Of a DNA stretch of 43,343 nucleotides, positions 31,871 through 40,491 are shown piece after piece (position 1 is the first letter of the stretch; each line of letters starts with the position of its first letter). A program made the position numbers and the translations under genes. The stretch spans positions 1-43,343 of the forward strand of contig NZ_PQSQ01000069.1 in assembly GCF_002920575.1 (NCBI RefSeq), given 5' to 3'. The DNA is from Streptomyces sp. Ru73. GTDB taxonomy: Bacteria > Actinomycetota > Actinomycetes > Streptomycetales > Streptomycetaceae. The notes under the pieces were generated by a model, which did not search any database, was not told the origin of the DNA, and saw only the letters and a program-made list of their open reading frames with translations.

Positions 31871-32062
31871 GAAGGCGACGGCGGTGTTACGCCCGGATGA
31901 ACGCCTGTGAGGGCCACGGAACGCCTGCGGGGGGCGCGAAAGCGCGAACCGGCCGCGACCTGTGCCCGCAGACTGGCGATGGGGGAGCCGAGTCGGACTG
32001 TACGGGGCGTGGGCCGCGGCCGGGGTCTTCGCGGTACCGCAGGAGCGGTCGTGGGGCTGTCG

Positions 32063-33551
32063 TCAGACGGCCTCCGCTGCGGTCTCCGGCAGGTGGTGCT
32101 GCAGTTCCTCGGTCAGCTGGATCACCTCGGCGACGTCGGAGAAGTCGCGCGCCGCGGTGTCCACGGTCTTGCGCAGCCGGGTGTTGACCCGCTCCGAGCG
32201 GACCTGCTTGGCGAACGGTATGGCCTTCTGGGCCATGTCCGCGCACTGCTCGGGCTCGCGCTGCAGCAGGTGGACGGTGGCCATGCCGATGAGGTTGAGG
32301 GCGTAGGAGCGCTGGTGCTCGGGGTCCTTCCCGAACAGCTCGACGGCGCGCTCCATCACGGGGTGCGCCAGCGAGGCGTACGTGGGGCTGCGGCCCGCGA
32401 CGTAGGCGAGGTCGCGGTACGAGTGGGCGTTCTCGGCGTTCAGCTCGGCCTCGGAGAAGAAGCGGATCCAGTCCGGCTCGGGCCCCTCGCCGGGCTCGAC
32501 GTCGGCGAAGGTGTCCTCGGCCATCCGCACGGCCCGCTTGACCTTGCTGGGCTGGCCCATGCCGGCGTACGCACGGGCCTCCGATCGCATACAGCATGGA
32601 CTGGGTGCGGGGCGTGGCCATTTCCCGGCTGCCGTACTGCGCGAGATGGATCAGCTCCAGGGCGTCCTCGGGCCGCCCGAGGTGGATCATCTGGCGGCTC
32701 ATGCTGGAGAGGATGTACGAGCCGAGGGGCTTGTCACCGGCCTCCTTGGCGGCGTGCAGCGCGAGGACGAAGTACTTCTGCGCCGTGGGCTGCAGGCCGA
32801 TGTCGTAGCTCATCCAGCCCGCCAGCTCGGCCAGCTCGGCGGCGACCTTGAACAGCCGCTTGGAGACCGCCTCGGGGTGCGCCTCCTGGAGCAGGTCGGT
32901 GACCTCGTGGAGCTGCCCGACGACGGCCTTGCGGCGCAGTCCGCCGCCGCACTGGGCGTCCCACTGCCGGAACATCATGGTCGTGGACTCCAGCAGCTCC
33001 AGCTCGGGCTGCGAGAGCCGGCCGCTGCGGCGGCGCCCGCCCTCGGCCCGCGCCTCGTCCGCCGCGCCGGCGGGGGTGGGCACGAGCCAGCGCTGCATCG
33101 GTTCGATGAGGGCGGGACCCGCCGCCAGCGCCAGTGACGTCCCGAGGAAGCCGCGCCGCGCCAGCATCAGGTCGCTGCGCGAGAACTCGCCGATGAGCGA
33201 GACCGTCTGGGGCCCGGCCCAGGGGAGGTCGACGCCGGAGACCGACGGGGACTGGTGCGCGCTGCGCAGGCCCAGGTCCTCCACGCCCACGACGCACCCG
33301 AAGCGCTCGGAGAACAGCTCGGACAGGATCCGCGGGATCGGCTCCCGGGGCTGCTCGCCGTCCAGCCAGCGGCGGACCCGTGAGGTGTCCGTACTGATGT
33401 GGTGCGCGCCCAGCTGCCTGGCGCGGCGGTTGACCTGTCGGGCGAGTTCGCCCTTGGACCAGCCGCTGCGCACGAACCACGAGCCCAGTTGCTCGTTCGG
33501 GCGCTTGTCAGCGCACGTGCCGCCGTTGCCGCCCAACTCGAACGCCCCCAT
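32063..33551 (-). pseudogene. nsdA: NsdA, negative regulator of differentiation, split by a +1 frameshift
   Basis: NsdA represses aerial growth, sporulation and antibiotic production in S. coelicolor. The N-terminal half (from MGAFELGGNGG, ATG at 33551) reads normally to TQSMLYA. The C-terminal half (EARAYAGMGQPSKVKRAVRM to the stop at 32063) lies in another frame. On the minus strand the join reads GCGATCGGAGGCC; removing one C (plus position 32583) restores GCG ATG GAG GCC, giving a continuous protein of 495 residues, close to the known length. It has an N-terminal HTH-like part (WSKGELARQVNRRARQLG) and TPR-like helices later. As read, the frame ends in an arginine-rich missense tail. Real mutation or sequencing error cannot be told apart. 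Confidence 0.85.
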
Positions 33552-33993
33552 CCGGATCTGTCTCTCTGTCACGAACCCCGACAGGATGCCGCTCCTTCGC
33601 GGCGCCTGTCCTGGAGTGACCCCAGCCGACCACGGATTCCGGCCGCCGGAAAGCCGCCGGACGGTCACTCTGCTTGCCGTTGGCATACCCGCGTGGCGGA
33701 TACCCCTCCCGGTTCGTGCACCGAAAGTAATCCTACGATCACGCCTCCCGCGAGGCCGGTCCAGGAAACGCCACCATTCGCCACCCCTTTGAATGAACTC
33801 CTCCGCGGCTCAGCGCGCTTGACTTGACACAGGTCGCGAAGGGTTGGGCGGAGAGGAGCACTTGAGGGCGCACCTGCCACGCCGCGCAACCCCGAGCACT
33901 ACGTCACACCGTCGGCGGCGACGACTCTCGACGGAGAGTCACGGTAAAACTCCGGCACGTAACCACTGGCACGCAGGACCCGTTGGAGGGGGC
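33552..33993. other. Divergent regulatory region between nsdA and the prim-pol-like gene
   Basis: Holds several promoter-like words: TAGGAT on the minus strand (33730-33735) as a -10 candidate for nsdA, and TTGACA (33824-33829) on the plus strand without a clear -10. A tight hairpin ACTCTC-GACG-GAGAGT (33924-33939) lies 55 bp before the prim-pol-like start. A short minus-strand frame at 33665-33889 has no protein character. Confidence 0.45.
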
Positions 33994-34671
33994 ATGGGCT
34001 TCACGATCGGCGGCATCCGGGAGTTCCGGGACATCCGCCACGGCACCAGGAAGCGCGTCCGCCCCGCCGAGGGGTCCGCGGTGGCGGAGTACACCGGGCT
34101 GTGGGGCTGGGACGTCGTGCCCGGCGCCCGCGCGGCACGGGGCGGCGACGGCCGCACCGTCTGCTCCTGCGGCGCCGACGACTGCCCGGCACCCGGCGCC
34201 CACCCCCTCGCCTTCGCCGGCACCCTGCCCGCCGGCACCACGCTGGAGAAGGCGGCCGCCGCCTGGGCCGAGACGCCGGGCGCCGCGGTGCTGCTGCCGG
34301 TCGGACGCAGCTTCGACGTCCTCGACGTACCGGTCGCTGCGGGCCGTACGGCCCTGGTCCGGCTCGAACGGATGGGCCTGCCCCTCGGGCCCGTGGCCGC
34401 CACCCCGACCGGGCGGGCGCTGTTCTTCGTGGCGCCGGGCGCCGCCGCCGGGCTGCCGACGCTGCTGTACCGCATGGGCTGGGACGACGCCTCGCTGGAC
34501 CTGCGATGCCTGGGCCCCGGCGACCACGTCGTCGCGCCGCCGTGCGACCTGGCGGGCCTGGGCCCGATGCGCTGGCTGCGGCCGCCGACGCTGGACAGCG
34601 CGGGTCACCCCCCGGAGGCGAAGCTGCTGCTCGGCACGCTGGCGTACGTCTGCCACCGGGTGTGCGCCTGA
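33994..34671 (+). CDS. Prim-pol N-terminal-like protein
   Basis: A 225-residue protein resembling the N-terminal part of bifunctional DNA primase/polymerase proteins, as annotated for the gene in the same place in other Streptomyces. Seen: WGWDVVPGARA, then a Cys/His cluster CSCGADDCPAPGAHP that may bind zinc, a VLLPVGRSFDVLDVP segment in place of the catalytic D-x-D block, PVAATPTGRALFFVAPG, and GDHVVAPPCDLAG. Catalytic acidic residues are not clearly present, so activity is doubtful. The ATG at 33994 has GGAGGGGG directly upstream. It is divergent from nsdA and convergent with ftsY. The role is unknown. Confidence 0.75.
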   Translation: MGFTIGGIREFRDIRHGTRKRVRPAEGSAVAEYTGLWGWDVVPGARAARGGDGRTVCSCGADDCPAPGAHPLAFAGTLPAGTTLEKAAAAWAETPGAAVLLPVGRSFDVLDVPVAAGRTALVRLERMGLPLGPVAATPTGRALFFVAPGAAAGLPTLLYRMGWDDASLDLRCLGPGDHVVAPPCDLAGLGPMRWLRPPTLDSAGHPPEAKLLLGTLAYVCHRVCA

Positions 34672-34862
34672 CCCGCGCGCCCCGGCCGTGCGCCACGCCC
34701 CCGGCCGCGCGCCGCGATCCGTCCGTACGACACCGTGCCCCGGCCGCGCGCCGCGTTCCGGCCGCGGGAGCGCGCCGCCCCCGCGCGCACCCGCCCGAAA
34801 TCCATCCCCCGCGCCCGGCCGCCGGGCGCGTCATCCCCGCGCCGTGCCGCCGGGCGCACGCG

Positions 34863-34899
34863 CCGAGCCCCGCCGCACTCCGTGTGCGGCGGGGCTCGG
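34863..34899. terminator. Bidirectional terminator hairpin between prim-pol-like gene and ftsY
   Basis: CCGAGCCCCGCCGCAC (34863-34878) and GTGCGGCGGGGCTCGG (34884-34899) form a perfect 16-bp stem with a 5-nt loop, 49 bp past the ftsY stop. Upstream (34690-34800) CCGGCCGCGCGCCGCG-type words repeat, with no other feature. Confidence 0.75.
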
Positions 34900-34947
34900 T
34901 GTATCGGTAGGGGTGCCGGTGCCCGGGTTAACCCGTTCACGCTCCGG

Positions 34948-36177
34948 TCAGTCGCCGATCAGTGCGTCGACGAACGCCTCGGGCTCGAAGGGCGCGAGGT
35001 CGTCAGCGCCTTCGCCCAGGCCCACGAGCTTCACCGGGACGCCCAGCTCGCGCTGGACGGCGACGATGATGCCGCCCTTGGCCGTGCCGTCCAGCTTGGT
35101 CAGGACCACGCCGGTGATGTCCACGACCTCGGCGAAGACCCGGGCCTGCACCAGGCCGTTCTGGCCGGTGGTGGCGTCCAGGACGAGCAGCACCTCGCCG
35201 ACCGGACCGTGCTTCTCCACGACCCGCTTGACCTTGCCCAGCTCGTCCATGAGGCCGGTCTTGGTGTGCAGCCGGCCGGCGGTGTCGATGAGGACGACGT
35301 CCGCGCCCTCGGAGATACCTTCCTTCACCGCGTCGAAGGCGACCGAGGCGGGGTCGCCGCCCTCGGGGCCGCGCACCGTACGGGCGCCGACCCGCTCGCC
35401 CCAGGTCTGCAGCTGGTCGGCTGCGGCGGCGCGGAAGGTGTCGGCAGCGCCCAGCACGACGGACTTGCCGTCGGCGACCAGTACGCGGGCGAGCTTGCCG
35501 GTGGTGGTGGTCTTGCCGGTGCCGTTGACGCCGACGACCATGACGACGCCGGGGATCTCCTGACCGTTCGCGCCGAGGGCGTTCGCGGTGTTCACGGAGC
35601 GGTCGGCCTCGGTGCCGATGAGCTTGACCAGCTCCTCGCGGAGCAGGCCGCGCAGCTCTTCGGGGGTGCGGGTACCGAGCACCTTCACGCGCTCGCGCAG
35701 CCGCTCGACCAGCTCCTGGGTGGGCTGCACACCGACGTCGGCGGTGAGCAGGGTGTCCTCGATCTCCTCCCAGGTGTCCTCGTCCAGGTGTTCCCGGGAG
35801 AGCAGCGTGAGCAGGCCCTTGCCCAGGGAGTTCTGCGAGCGGGAGAGCCGGGCGCGCAGCCGGACGAGCCGGCCTGCGGTCGGCTCCGGCACCTCGACCT
35901 CGGGCGCGGCGGGCGCCTCGGGCTCGGCGACGGGCGGTTCCTCGACGAGGGTGGCGCCGGAGTCCGGCAGCCCGACCTCTTCGATGGTGCGACGTTCCTC
36001 GTCGCGGGGGGTCTCGGCGTCCTCACCGACCTGCGGTTCCGCAGGGGGCGCGGTGACGGACGGGGTGGTCGGCGGGGGCGGCGGCAGCTGCTTCTTGCGG
36101 CGGCTGCTGACGACGAGCCCGCTGATCGCGCCGAGCGCGACCACAGCGATGACTACAGCAAGGATGACGATTTCCAT
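34948..36177 (-). CDS. ftsY: Signal recognition particle receptor FtsY
   Basis: FtsY is the membrane receptor for Ffh and completes co-translational targeting. The 409-residue protein has an N-terminal membrane segment (MEIVILAVVIAVVALGAISG), an acidic Pro/Glu-rich linker (30-110), an NG core with GVNGTGKTTTTGKLA, AADTFRAAAADQLQTW, IDTAGRLHTKTGLMDEL and TKLDGTAKGG, and ends PEAFVDALIGD. The ATG at 36177 is preceded by GAGGGGG; the frame extends 14 codons up without similarity. It is convergent with the prim-pol-like gene and divergent from the NDH-2-like gene. Confidence 0.97.
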   Translation of the reverse strand: MEIVILAVVIAVVALGAISGLVVSSRRKKQLPPPPPTTPSVTAPPAEPQVGEDAETPRDEERRTIEEVGLPDSGATLVEEPPVAEPEAPAAPEVEVPEPTAGRLVRLRARLSRSQNSLGKGLLTLLSREHLDEDTWEEIEDTLLTADVGVQPTQELVERLRERVKVLGTRTPEELRGLLREELVKLIGTEADRSVNTANALGANGQEIPGVVMVVGVNGTGKTTTTGKLARVLVADGKSVVLGAADTFRAAAADQLQTWGERVGARTVRGPEGGDPASVAFDAVKEGISEGADVVLIDTAGRLHTKTGLMDELGKVKRVVEKHGPVGEVLLVLDATTGQNGLVQARVFAEVVDITGVVLTKLDGTAKGGIIVAVQRELGVPVKLVGLGEGADDLAPFEPEAFVDALIGD

Positions 36178-36269
36178 AACCCCCTCAGTATCGGGCACGC
36201 ACCGCCCGCGGGGCCGCACGGCACAGATTCCGCAAGCGCACCGCCCGGCCGATAATCAGGATGCGGGCT

Positions 36270-36332
36270 ATCCAGAATTGAATCTGGATGTGTACTATCC
36301 GGGTTCACTCCCCGCGGAAACGGACCGCGGGG
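36270..36332 (+). promoter_or_regulatory. Palindromic operator, -10 box and leader hairpin of the NDH-2-like gene
   Basis: ATCCAGAATTGAATCTGGAT (36270-36289) has perfect 7-bp arms ATCCAGA/TCTGGAT around six bases. TACTAT (36293-36298), a good -10 box, lies three bases downstream, so a bound protein would block RNA polymerase. No good -35 is seen. A hairpin CCCCGCGG/CCGCGGGG (36310-36317, 36325-36332) follows. GAATCTGGATG recurs at 36344-36354 over the start codon. Confidence 0.6.
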
Positions 36333-36351
36333 CGCTGGAAGGAGAATCTGG

Positions 36352-37575
36352 ATGCCTGACATCCTGATTGTGGGCGGCGGTTTCGCCGGGACCTGGGCCG
36401 CCGCCGGCGCCGCCCGCCTGCTGCGCGCCCACGGCGCCGCGCACACCGTCGCCCTGCTCACCCCCGGCCAGGACCTGGTGATCCGCCCCCGGCTGTACCA
36501 GGCGGACCCGGCGGCGTACCGGGTCCCGCTGGACCGCGTCCTCGGCCCCATCGGGGTGCGGCGCATCGCGGCCTCGGCGACCGGCATCGACACCACCCGC
36601 CGGCGCGTCGTCGCCGACGGCCCCGGGGGCCGCGCCGAGTACCCGTACGAGCGGCTGGTGCTGGCCACCGGCAGCGTGCTGGTCCGCCCGGACCTCCCCG
36701 GCGCCGGCCTGCTGCACGACGTCGACACGATGGAAGCGGCCGTCGCCCTGGAGGAGCACCTCCACGCGCTGCCGGAGGCACCGGAGGGGCCGGGACGGTT
36801 CACGGCGGTCGTGATCGGCGCCGGGTTCACCGGGCTGGAGATCGCGGCGGAGCTGGCGGGCCGGCTGCGCGCCGTCGCCGCGCCGCACGGGCGCGCCGAC
36901 GAGGTCGAGGTCGTCCTGGTGGAGCGGGACGAGGCCGTCGGGCGCGGGCTCGGCGAGGCCGCGCGCCCGGTGATCGAGGGGGCGCTGGACGAGCTGGGCG
37001 TGGCGCGGCGGCTGGGCATCACGGTGACGCGCGTGGACGAGGGAGCCGTGCACCTCTCCGACGGCACCGCGATACCGGCCCGTACGGCCGTCTGGACGGC
37101 CGGGGTGCGCGCCGACGGCCTCACGGCGCAGGTCCCGGCCGCGCGCGATGAGCTGGGGCGGCTGGCGGTCGACGAGTGGCTGCGGGTGCGCGGGGTGCCG
37201 GAGGTGTACGCGGCCGGGGACACGGCGGCCGCGCCCGCCGAGGACGGCCACACGGTGACGCAGTCCTGCCAGCACGCGACGCCGCTGGGGAAGACCGCCG
37301 GGCACAACGCGGCGGCCGACCTGCTCGGGCTGGACCGGGCGCCGTTCGCGCCCGACCCGTACGTCACCTGTCTCGACCTCGGCGGCGCGGGCGCGGTGCT
37401 GACCAAGGGCTTCGACCGGGTGCTGAACGACCTGCCGGCCGCGGAGGCCAAGGCCAGGAAGCGGGCGATCAACGAGAGCTGGATCTACCCCCCGGTGGAC
37501 GACGCCGAGGAGATCCTGCGCGCCGCCGACCACCGGGTGAGCCAGCGCCGGCCGGTGCCGGCGCCCGCGGGCTGA
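36352..37575 (+). CDS. NAD(P)/FAD-dependent oxidoreductase (NDH-2-like)
   Basis: A 407-residue two-dinucleotide-binding flavoprotein like type II NADH dehydrogenases, which pass electrons from NADH to quinone at the membrane without pumping protons. The FAD site is DILIVGGGFAGTWAAAGAA at the N-terminus. The NAD(P) site is VVIGAGFTGLEIAAELAG near residue 150. YERLVLATGS is the linking ATG-type motif, and EVYAAGDTAA is the second FAD motif. The C-terminal part (YVTCLDLGGAGAVLTKGFDR) is typical. The ATG at 36352 has GGAAGGAG upstream. No membrane helix is obvious. A palindrome overlapping the promoter suggests repression by an unlinked regulator. Confidence 0.87.
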   Translation: MPDILIVGGGFAGTWAAAGAARLLRAHGAAHTVALLTPGQDLVIRPRLYQADPAAYRVPLDRVLGPIGVRRIAASATGIDTTRRRVVADGPGGRAEYPYERLVLATGSVLVRPDLPGAGLLHDVDTMEAAVALEEHLHALPEAPEGPGRFTAVVIGAGFTGLEIAAELAGRLRAVAAPHGRADEVEVVLVERDEAVGRGLGEAARPVIEGALDELGVARRLGITVTRVDEGAVHLSDGTAIPARTAVWTAGVRADGLTAQVPAARDELGRLAVDEWLRVRGVPEVYAAGDTAAAPAEDGHTVTQSCQHATPLGKTAGHNAAADLLGLDRAPFAPDPYVTCLDLGGAGAVLTKGFDRVLNDLPAAEAKARKRAINESWIYPPVDDAEEILRAADHRVSQRRPVPAPAG

Positions 37576-37639
37576 CCGGCGCCTCCGGGCGCATACCGGC
37601 CGGAAAGCCACCGGCCGGCCAGCGGCTCCGGGACCCGGC

Positions 37640-37688
37640 TGGACCCTCCGACGAGAAATGTGACGCGCCCGACTCGTCGGAGGGTCCA
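37640..37688 (+). terminator. Long inverted repeat after the NDH-2-like gene
   Basis: TGGACCCTCCGACGAG (37640-37655) and CTCGTCGGAGGGTCCA (37673-37688) are perfect 16-bp arms around 17 bases. It may end the NDH-2-like transcript. It also lies about 165 bp upstream of the NCS1 permease and could be a regulator site. Further on, TACGAT (37720-37725) is a -10-like word and CCCCC-TGT-GGGGG (37806-37818) a tight hairpin in the permease leader. Confidence 0.55.
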
Positions 37689-37853
37689 ACGGGTCTTACG
37701 GCAGGAAGTTGGTGCAAAGTACGATGGTGGACGGCCGCGCAACGCGCGTAGAGTCCTCGTCGGCCACCGCGCCCCGCAGCCAGGCACCACCGCCGCTGCC
37801 GACTGCCCCCTGTGGGGGTGCCCTTGCCCCAGCGCACGAGAGACACCTGCACC

Positions 37854-39317
37854 ATGGACACCACGGCCTCCCCCGAGACCGAAGGAACCGTCGAGACCCG
37901 AGGCATCGAACCGGTCCCCGACGACGAACGCCGCGGCCGCGTCCGCGAGCTCTTCCCCACCTGGGTCGCCGCCAACATCAGCGTGCTGCTCCTGACCATG
38001 GGCGCCTCGCTGGTGGTCTTCAACGGCCTGAACTTCTGGCAGGTGCTCGTCGTCGCGCTGATCGCCGCCGCGGTCTCCTTCGGCCTCACCGGCCTGCTGT
38101 CCGTCACCGGCAAGTGGGGCGGCGCGCCCGGCCTGATGCTCTCGCGCGCCACCTTCGGCGTACGGGGCAACTACTTCCCCGGCATGATCCTGTGGGTCGC
38201 CCGCTTCGGCTGGGAGACGATCAACGCGGTCACCGGCGCGTTCGCGCTGCTCACGGTCCTGAAGCTGCTCTTCGGCATCCAGAGCAACGACTTCCTGACC
38301 GTGCTCACCCTGTTCGCCTTCGTGGCGACCACGTTCCTGGTCTCCGGTCTCGGCCGGAAGGCGCTGAACGTCTGCAACAAGTGGTCGACGTACCTCTTCG
38401 GCATCTTCAGCGTGATGGTGCTGGTCTACCTGATCGCCAAGATGGACTGGCACCAGGTCTTCGCCCAGAAGGCCGGTTCCACGGCGATGATGATCGCGGG
38501 CATCGGCACGATAGCGGCCGGCGGCATCAGCTGGATCCCGTCGGGCCCGGACTTCACCCGGTACCTCCCGCACGCCGCGTCCGGCAAGAAGATCGTCGTC
38601 ACCACCATGTCGGGCGCAGGGCTGGTCATGGTGCCGATGGTGCTGATGGGCGGCGTGATGTCCTCCCGCACGCCCGACCTGGCCAAGGCCAGCGACCCGG
38701 TCGCGTTCCTCGGCGACGTGCTGCCCGCCTGGCTGGCCGTGCCGTACCTGATCACCGCGCTGGTCGGCATGCTGCTGATCAACAGCCTGTCGATGTACTC
38801 GGCGGGCTTCACCGCGCAGACCATGGGCGTGAAGCTGCCGCGCCCGCTGGCGGTCAGCATCAACGCCGTCATCAGCCTGGTCGGCGGCGCCTTCATGATG
38901 CTGGTGGCGTCCAGCTTCATCAGCCAGTTCATCGCCTTCCTGACGCTGCTCGCGGTCTCCTTCTCCGCCTGGGTCGGGGTGTACGCCATCGACATGGCGC
39001 GCCGCGCCCGGCGCACCGTCCGGTACGACGCCGAGGCCCTGATGGACACCACCCGCACCGGCCGCTACTGGTACGCCGGCGGCTTCTGCTGGCAGGCGCT
39101 GACCGCCTGGGGCGTGGCCCTGGCCATCGGGCTCTGCCTGACCAAGGTCCAGTGGTTCACCGGCCCGCTGGCCGGCACCTGGCTCGGCACGCACGGGCTG
39201 GGCTGGGCCGTCACCATCGTGGTCGCCGCCGTGGTCTTCGCGGTGCTGCCCACGCCGCGCGAGAACGCCCCCGCGAAGGGTGACGCGGCGCCGCAGCCGA
39301 TACCGGCCGGGCGGTAG
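37854..39317 (+). CDS. NCS1-family cytosine/purine permease (CodB-like)
   Basis: A 487-residue membrane protein with about 12 transmembrane segments, of the nucleobase:cation symporter-1 family. Typical blocks: WVAANISVLLLTMGASLVVF as first helix, GAPGLMLSRATFGVRGNYFP, and ISWIPSGPDFTRYLPHAASG, the conserved NCS1 signature. It most resembles CodB-type cytosine permeases; purines, uracil, allantoin or thiamine are other possible cargoes. The ATG at 37854 has only a weak AGAGA upstream; an in-frame ATG at 37812 is an alternative. No enzyme for nucleobase use is adjacent. The start region has a hairpin but no recognisable riboswitch. Confidence 0.85.
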   Translation: MDTTASPETEGTVETRGIEPVPDDERRGRVRELFPTWVAANISVLLLTMGASLVVFNGLNFWQVLVVALIAAAVSFGLTGLLSVTGKWGGAPGLMLSRATFGVRGNYFPGMILWVARFGWETINAVTGAFALLTVLKLLFGIQSNDFLTVLTLFAFVATTFLVSGLGRKALNVCNKWSTYLFGIFSVMVLVYLIAKMDWHQVFAQKAGSTAMMIAGIGTIAAGGISWIPSGPDFTRYLPHAASGKKIVVTTMSGAGLVMVPMVLMGGVMSSRTPDLAKASDPVAFLGDVLPAWLAVPYLITALVGMLLINSLSMYSAGFTAQTMGVKLPRPLAVSINAVISLVGGAFMMLVASSFISQFIAFLTLLAVSFSAWVGVYAIDMARRARRTVRYDAEALMDTTRTGRYWYAGGFCWQALTAWGVALAIGLCLTKVQWFTGPLAGTWLGTHGLGWAVTIVVAAVVFAVLPTPRENAPAKGDAAPQPIPAGR

Positions 39318-39362
39318 CCGCGGCGGGCGCCCGCCCTCTCCACAACTGACACAGCATCAGCT

Positions 39363-39399
39363 AACGTCCCCTTCGCCACCTCCCGGCGAAGGGGACGTT
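39363..39399 (+). promoter_or_regulatory. Hairpin that buries the ribosome binding site of the luciferase-like gene
   Basis: AACGTCCCCTTCGCC (39363-39377) and GGCGAAGGGGACGTT (39385-39399) form a perfect 15-bp stem with loop ACCTCCC. The right arm contains the ribosome binding site AAGGGGA, and the ATG follows three bases later at 39403. It could be a translational switch, or a terminator of the permease gene. Confidence 0.65.
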
Positions 39400-39402
39400 C
39401 TC

Positions 39403-40398
39403 ATGCCCGTCACGGTCCTGCGCTTCAACCTGGTCGACCCCGCGCCCACCCCGGAGGGCCTGAGAGCGCGCTACCGGGCGGCCGTCGCGATGGCCCGGTA
39501 CGCCGACGACATGGGCCTCAGCACGGTCCAGACCGAGGAGCACCACGCCACCGGCAACGGCTGGATGCCCTCACCGCTCACCTTCGCCGGAGCCGTGCTC
39601 GGCGCCACCCGGCGGATCACCGTCACGGTCTCCGCGCTGATCACCCCGCTGCACGACCCGCTGCGGCTGGCCGAGGACCTCGCCGTACTGGACCTGCTCG
39701 GCGGCGGCCGGCTGGTGACCGTCGCGGGCATCGGCTACCGGCCCGAGGAGTACGCGGCGCACGGCGTGGCGTGGGAGCGGCGCGGCGCGCTGCAGGACGA
39801 GGCGCTGGAGACGCTGCTGCGGGCATGGACCGGCGAGCCGTTCACGTACCGGGGGCGCACGGTACGCGTCACGCCGCGCCCGGCCACGCAGCCGCACCCG
39901 CTCCTCCTGGTGGGCGGCGGCTCGCGCCCGGCCGCGCGCCGGGCCGCCCGGCTCGGCCTGCCGTTCTTCCCCAGCGCCCACCTGCCGGAGCTCGTCGCGT
40001 ACTACCACGAGCAGTGCGCCGCGCACGGGCACGAGGGCTGGGTGATGGACCCGCCGGCCACCACCGCGCTGCTGCACGTCGCGGAGGACCCGGACCGGGC
40101 CTGGGAGCGCTACGGCGAGCACTTCCTGTACGAGGCGCGCACCTACGCGGGCTGGCAGTCGGCGGACATCCGCTCGGCGGTGCGCTCACGGGCCACGGAC
40201 GACGTGGCGGCGCTGCGCGAGGAGGGCGTGTACCGGGTGCTCACGCCCGAGGAGTGCGTGGCGTACGCGGGGAAGGCGGAGGCCTCGGACCCGCTGGTCC
40301 TGCACCCCCTGTGCGGCGGGATGCCGGTGGACGAGGGGTGGCGGTCGCTGCACCTGTTCGCGGAGCGGGTGCTGCCGGCGCTCGGCACGGCCGGCTGA
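39403..40398 (+). CDS. LLM-class (luciferase-like) flavin-dependent oxidoreductase
   Basis: A 331-residue member of the bacterial luciferase-like monooxygenase family that uses FMN or F420. The TIM-barrel pattern is visible: YADDMGLSTVQTEEHH (substrate/flavin histidines), PSPLTFAGAVLGATRRITV, LSPLHDP-like ALITPLHDPLRLAEDLAVLD, GRLVTVAGIGYRPEEYAAHG, and PLLLVGGGSRPAARRAARLG. The substrate is unknown. The ATG at 39403 lies directly behind the 15-bp hairpin. The upstream permease is 85 bp away, so co-transcription is possible. A strong terminator follows at 40429. Confidence 0.88.
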   Translation: MPVTVLRFNLVDPAPTPEGLRARYRAAVAMARYADDMGLSTVQTEEHHATGNGWMPSPLTFAGAVLGATRRITVTVSALITPLHDPLRLAEDLAVLDLLGGGRLVTVAGIGYRPEEYAAHGVAWERRGALQDEALETLLRAWTGEPFTYRGRTVRVTPRPATQPHPLLLVGGGSRPAARRAARLGLPFFPSAHLPELVAYYHEQCAAHGHEGWVMDPPATTALLHVAEDPDRAWERYGEHFLYEARTYAGWQSADIRSAVRSRATDDVAALREEGVYRVLTPEECVAYAGKAEASDPLVLHPLCGGMPVDEGWRSLHLFAERVLPALGTAG

Positions 40399-40428
40399 GG
40401 GCCCGCGCGTCCGGGCCCGGGCATGCGG

Positions 40429-40459
40429 CTGCCCCGGCTCCATCGGGGAGCCGGGGCAG
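40429..40459. terminator. Bidirectional terminator between the luciferase-like gene and glcP
   Basis: CTGCCCCGGCTCC (40429-40441) and GGAGCCGGGGCAG (40447-40459) form a perfect 13-bp stem with a 5-nt loop in the 93-bp convergent gap. It can act in both directions. Confidence 0.75.
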
Positions 40460-40491
40460 ATCCGTGGCGAGGAGAAAGGCTGGCGGGGGGG

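Noticed and set aside
33665..33889. A 74-codon minus-strand frame between nsdA and the prim-pol-like gene
   Set aside because: No similarity or ribosome binding site; it spans the probable divergent promoter region.
37689..37853. A TPP or purine riboswitch before the NCS1 permease
   Set aside because: The conserved words and helix order of TPP or purine aptamers are not present; only a short C5/G5 hairpin is seen.
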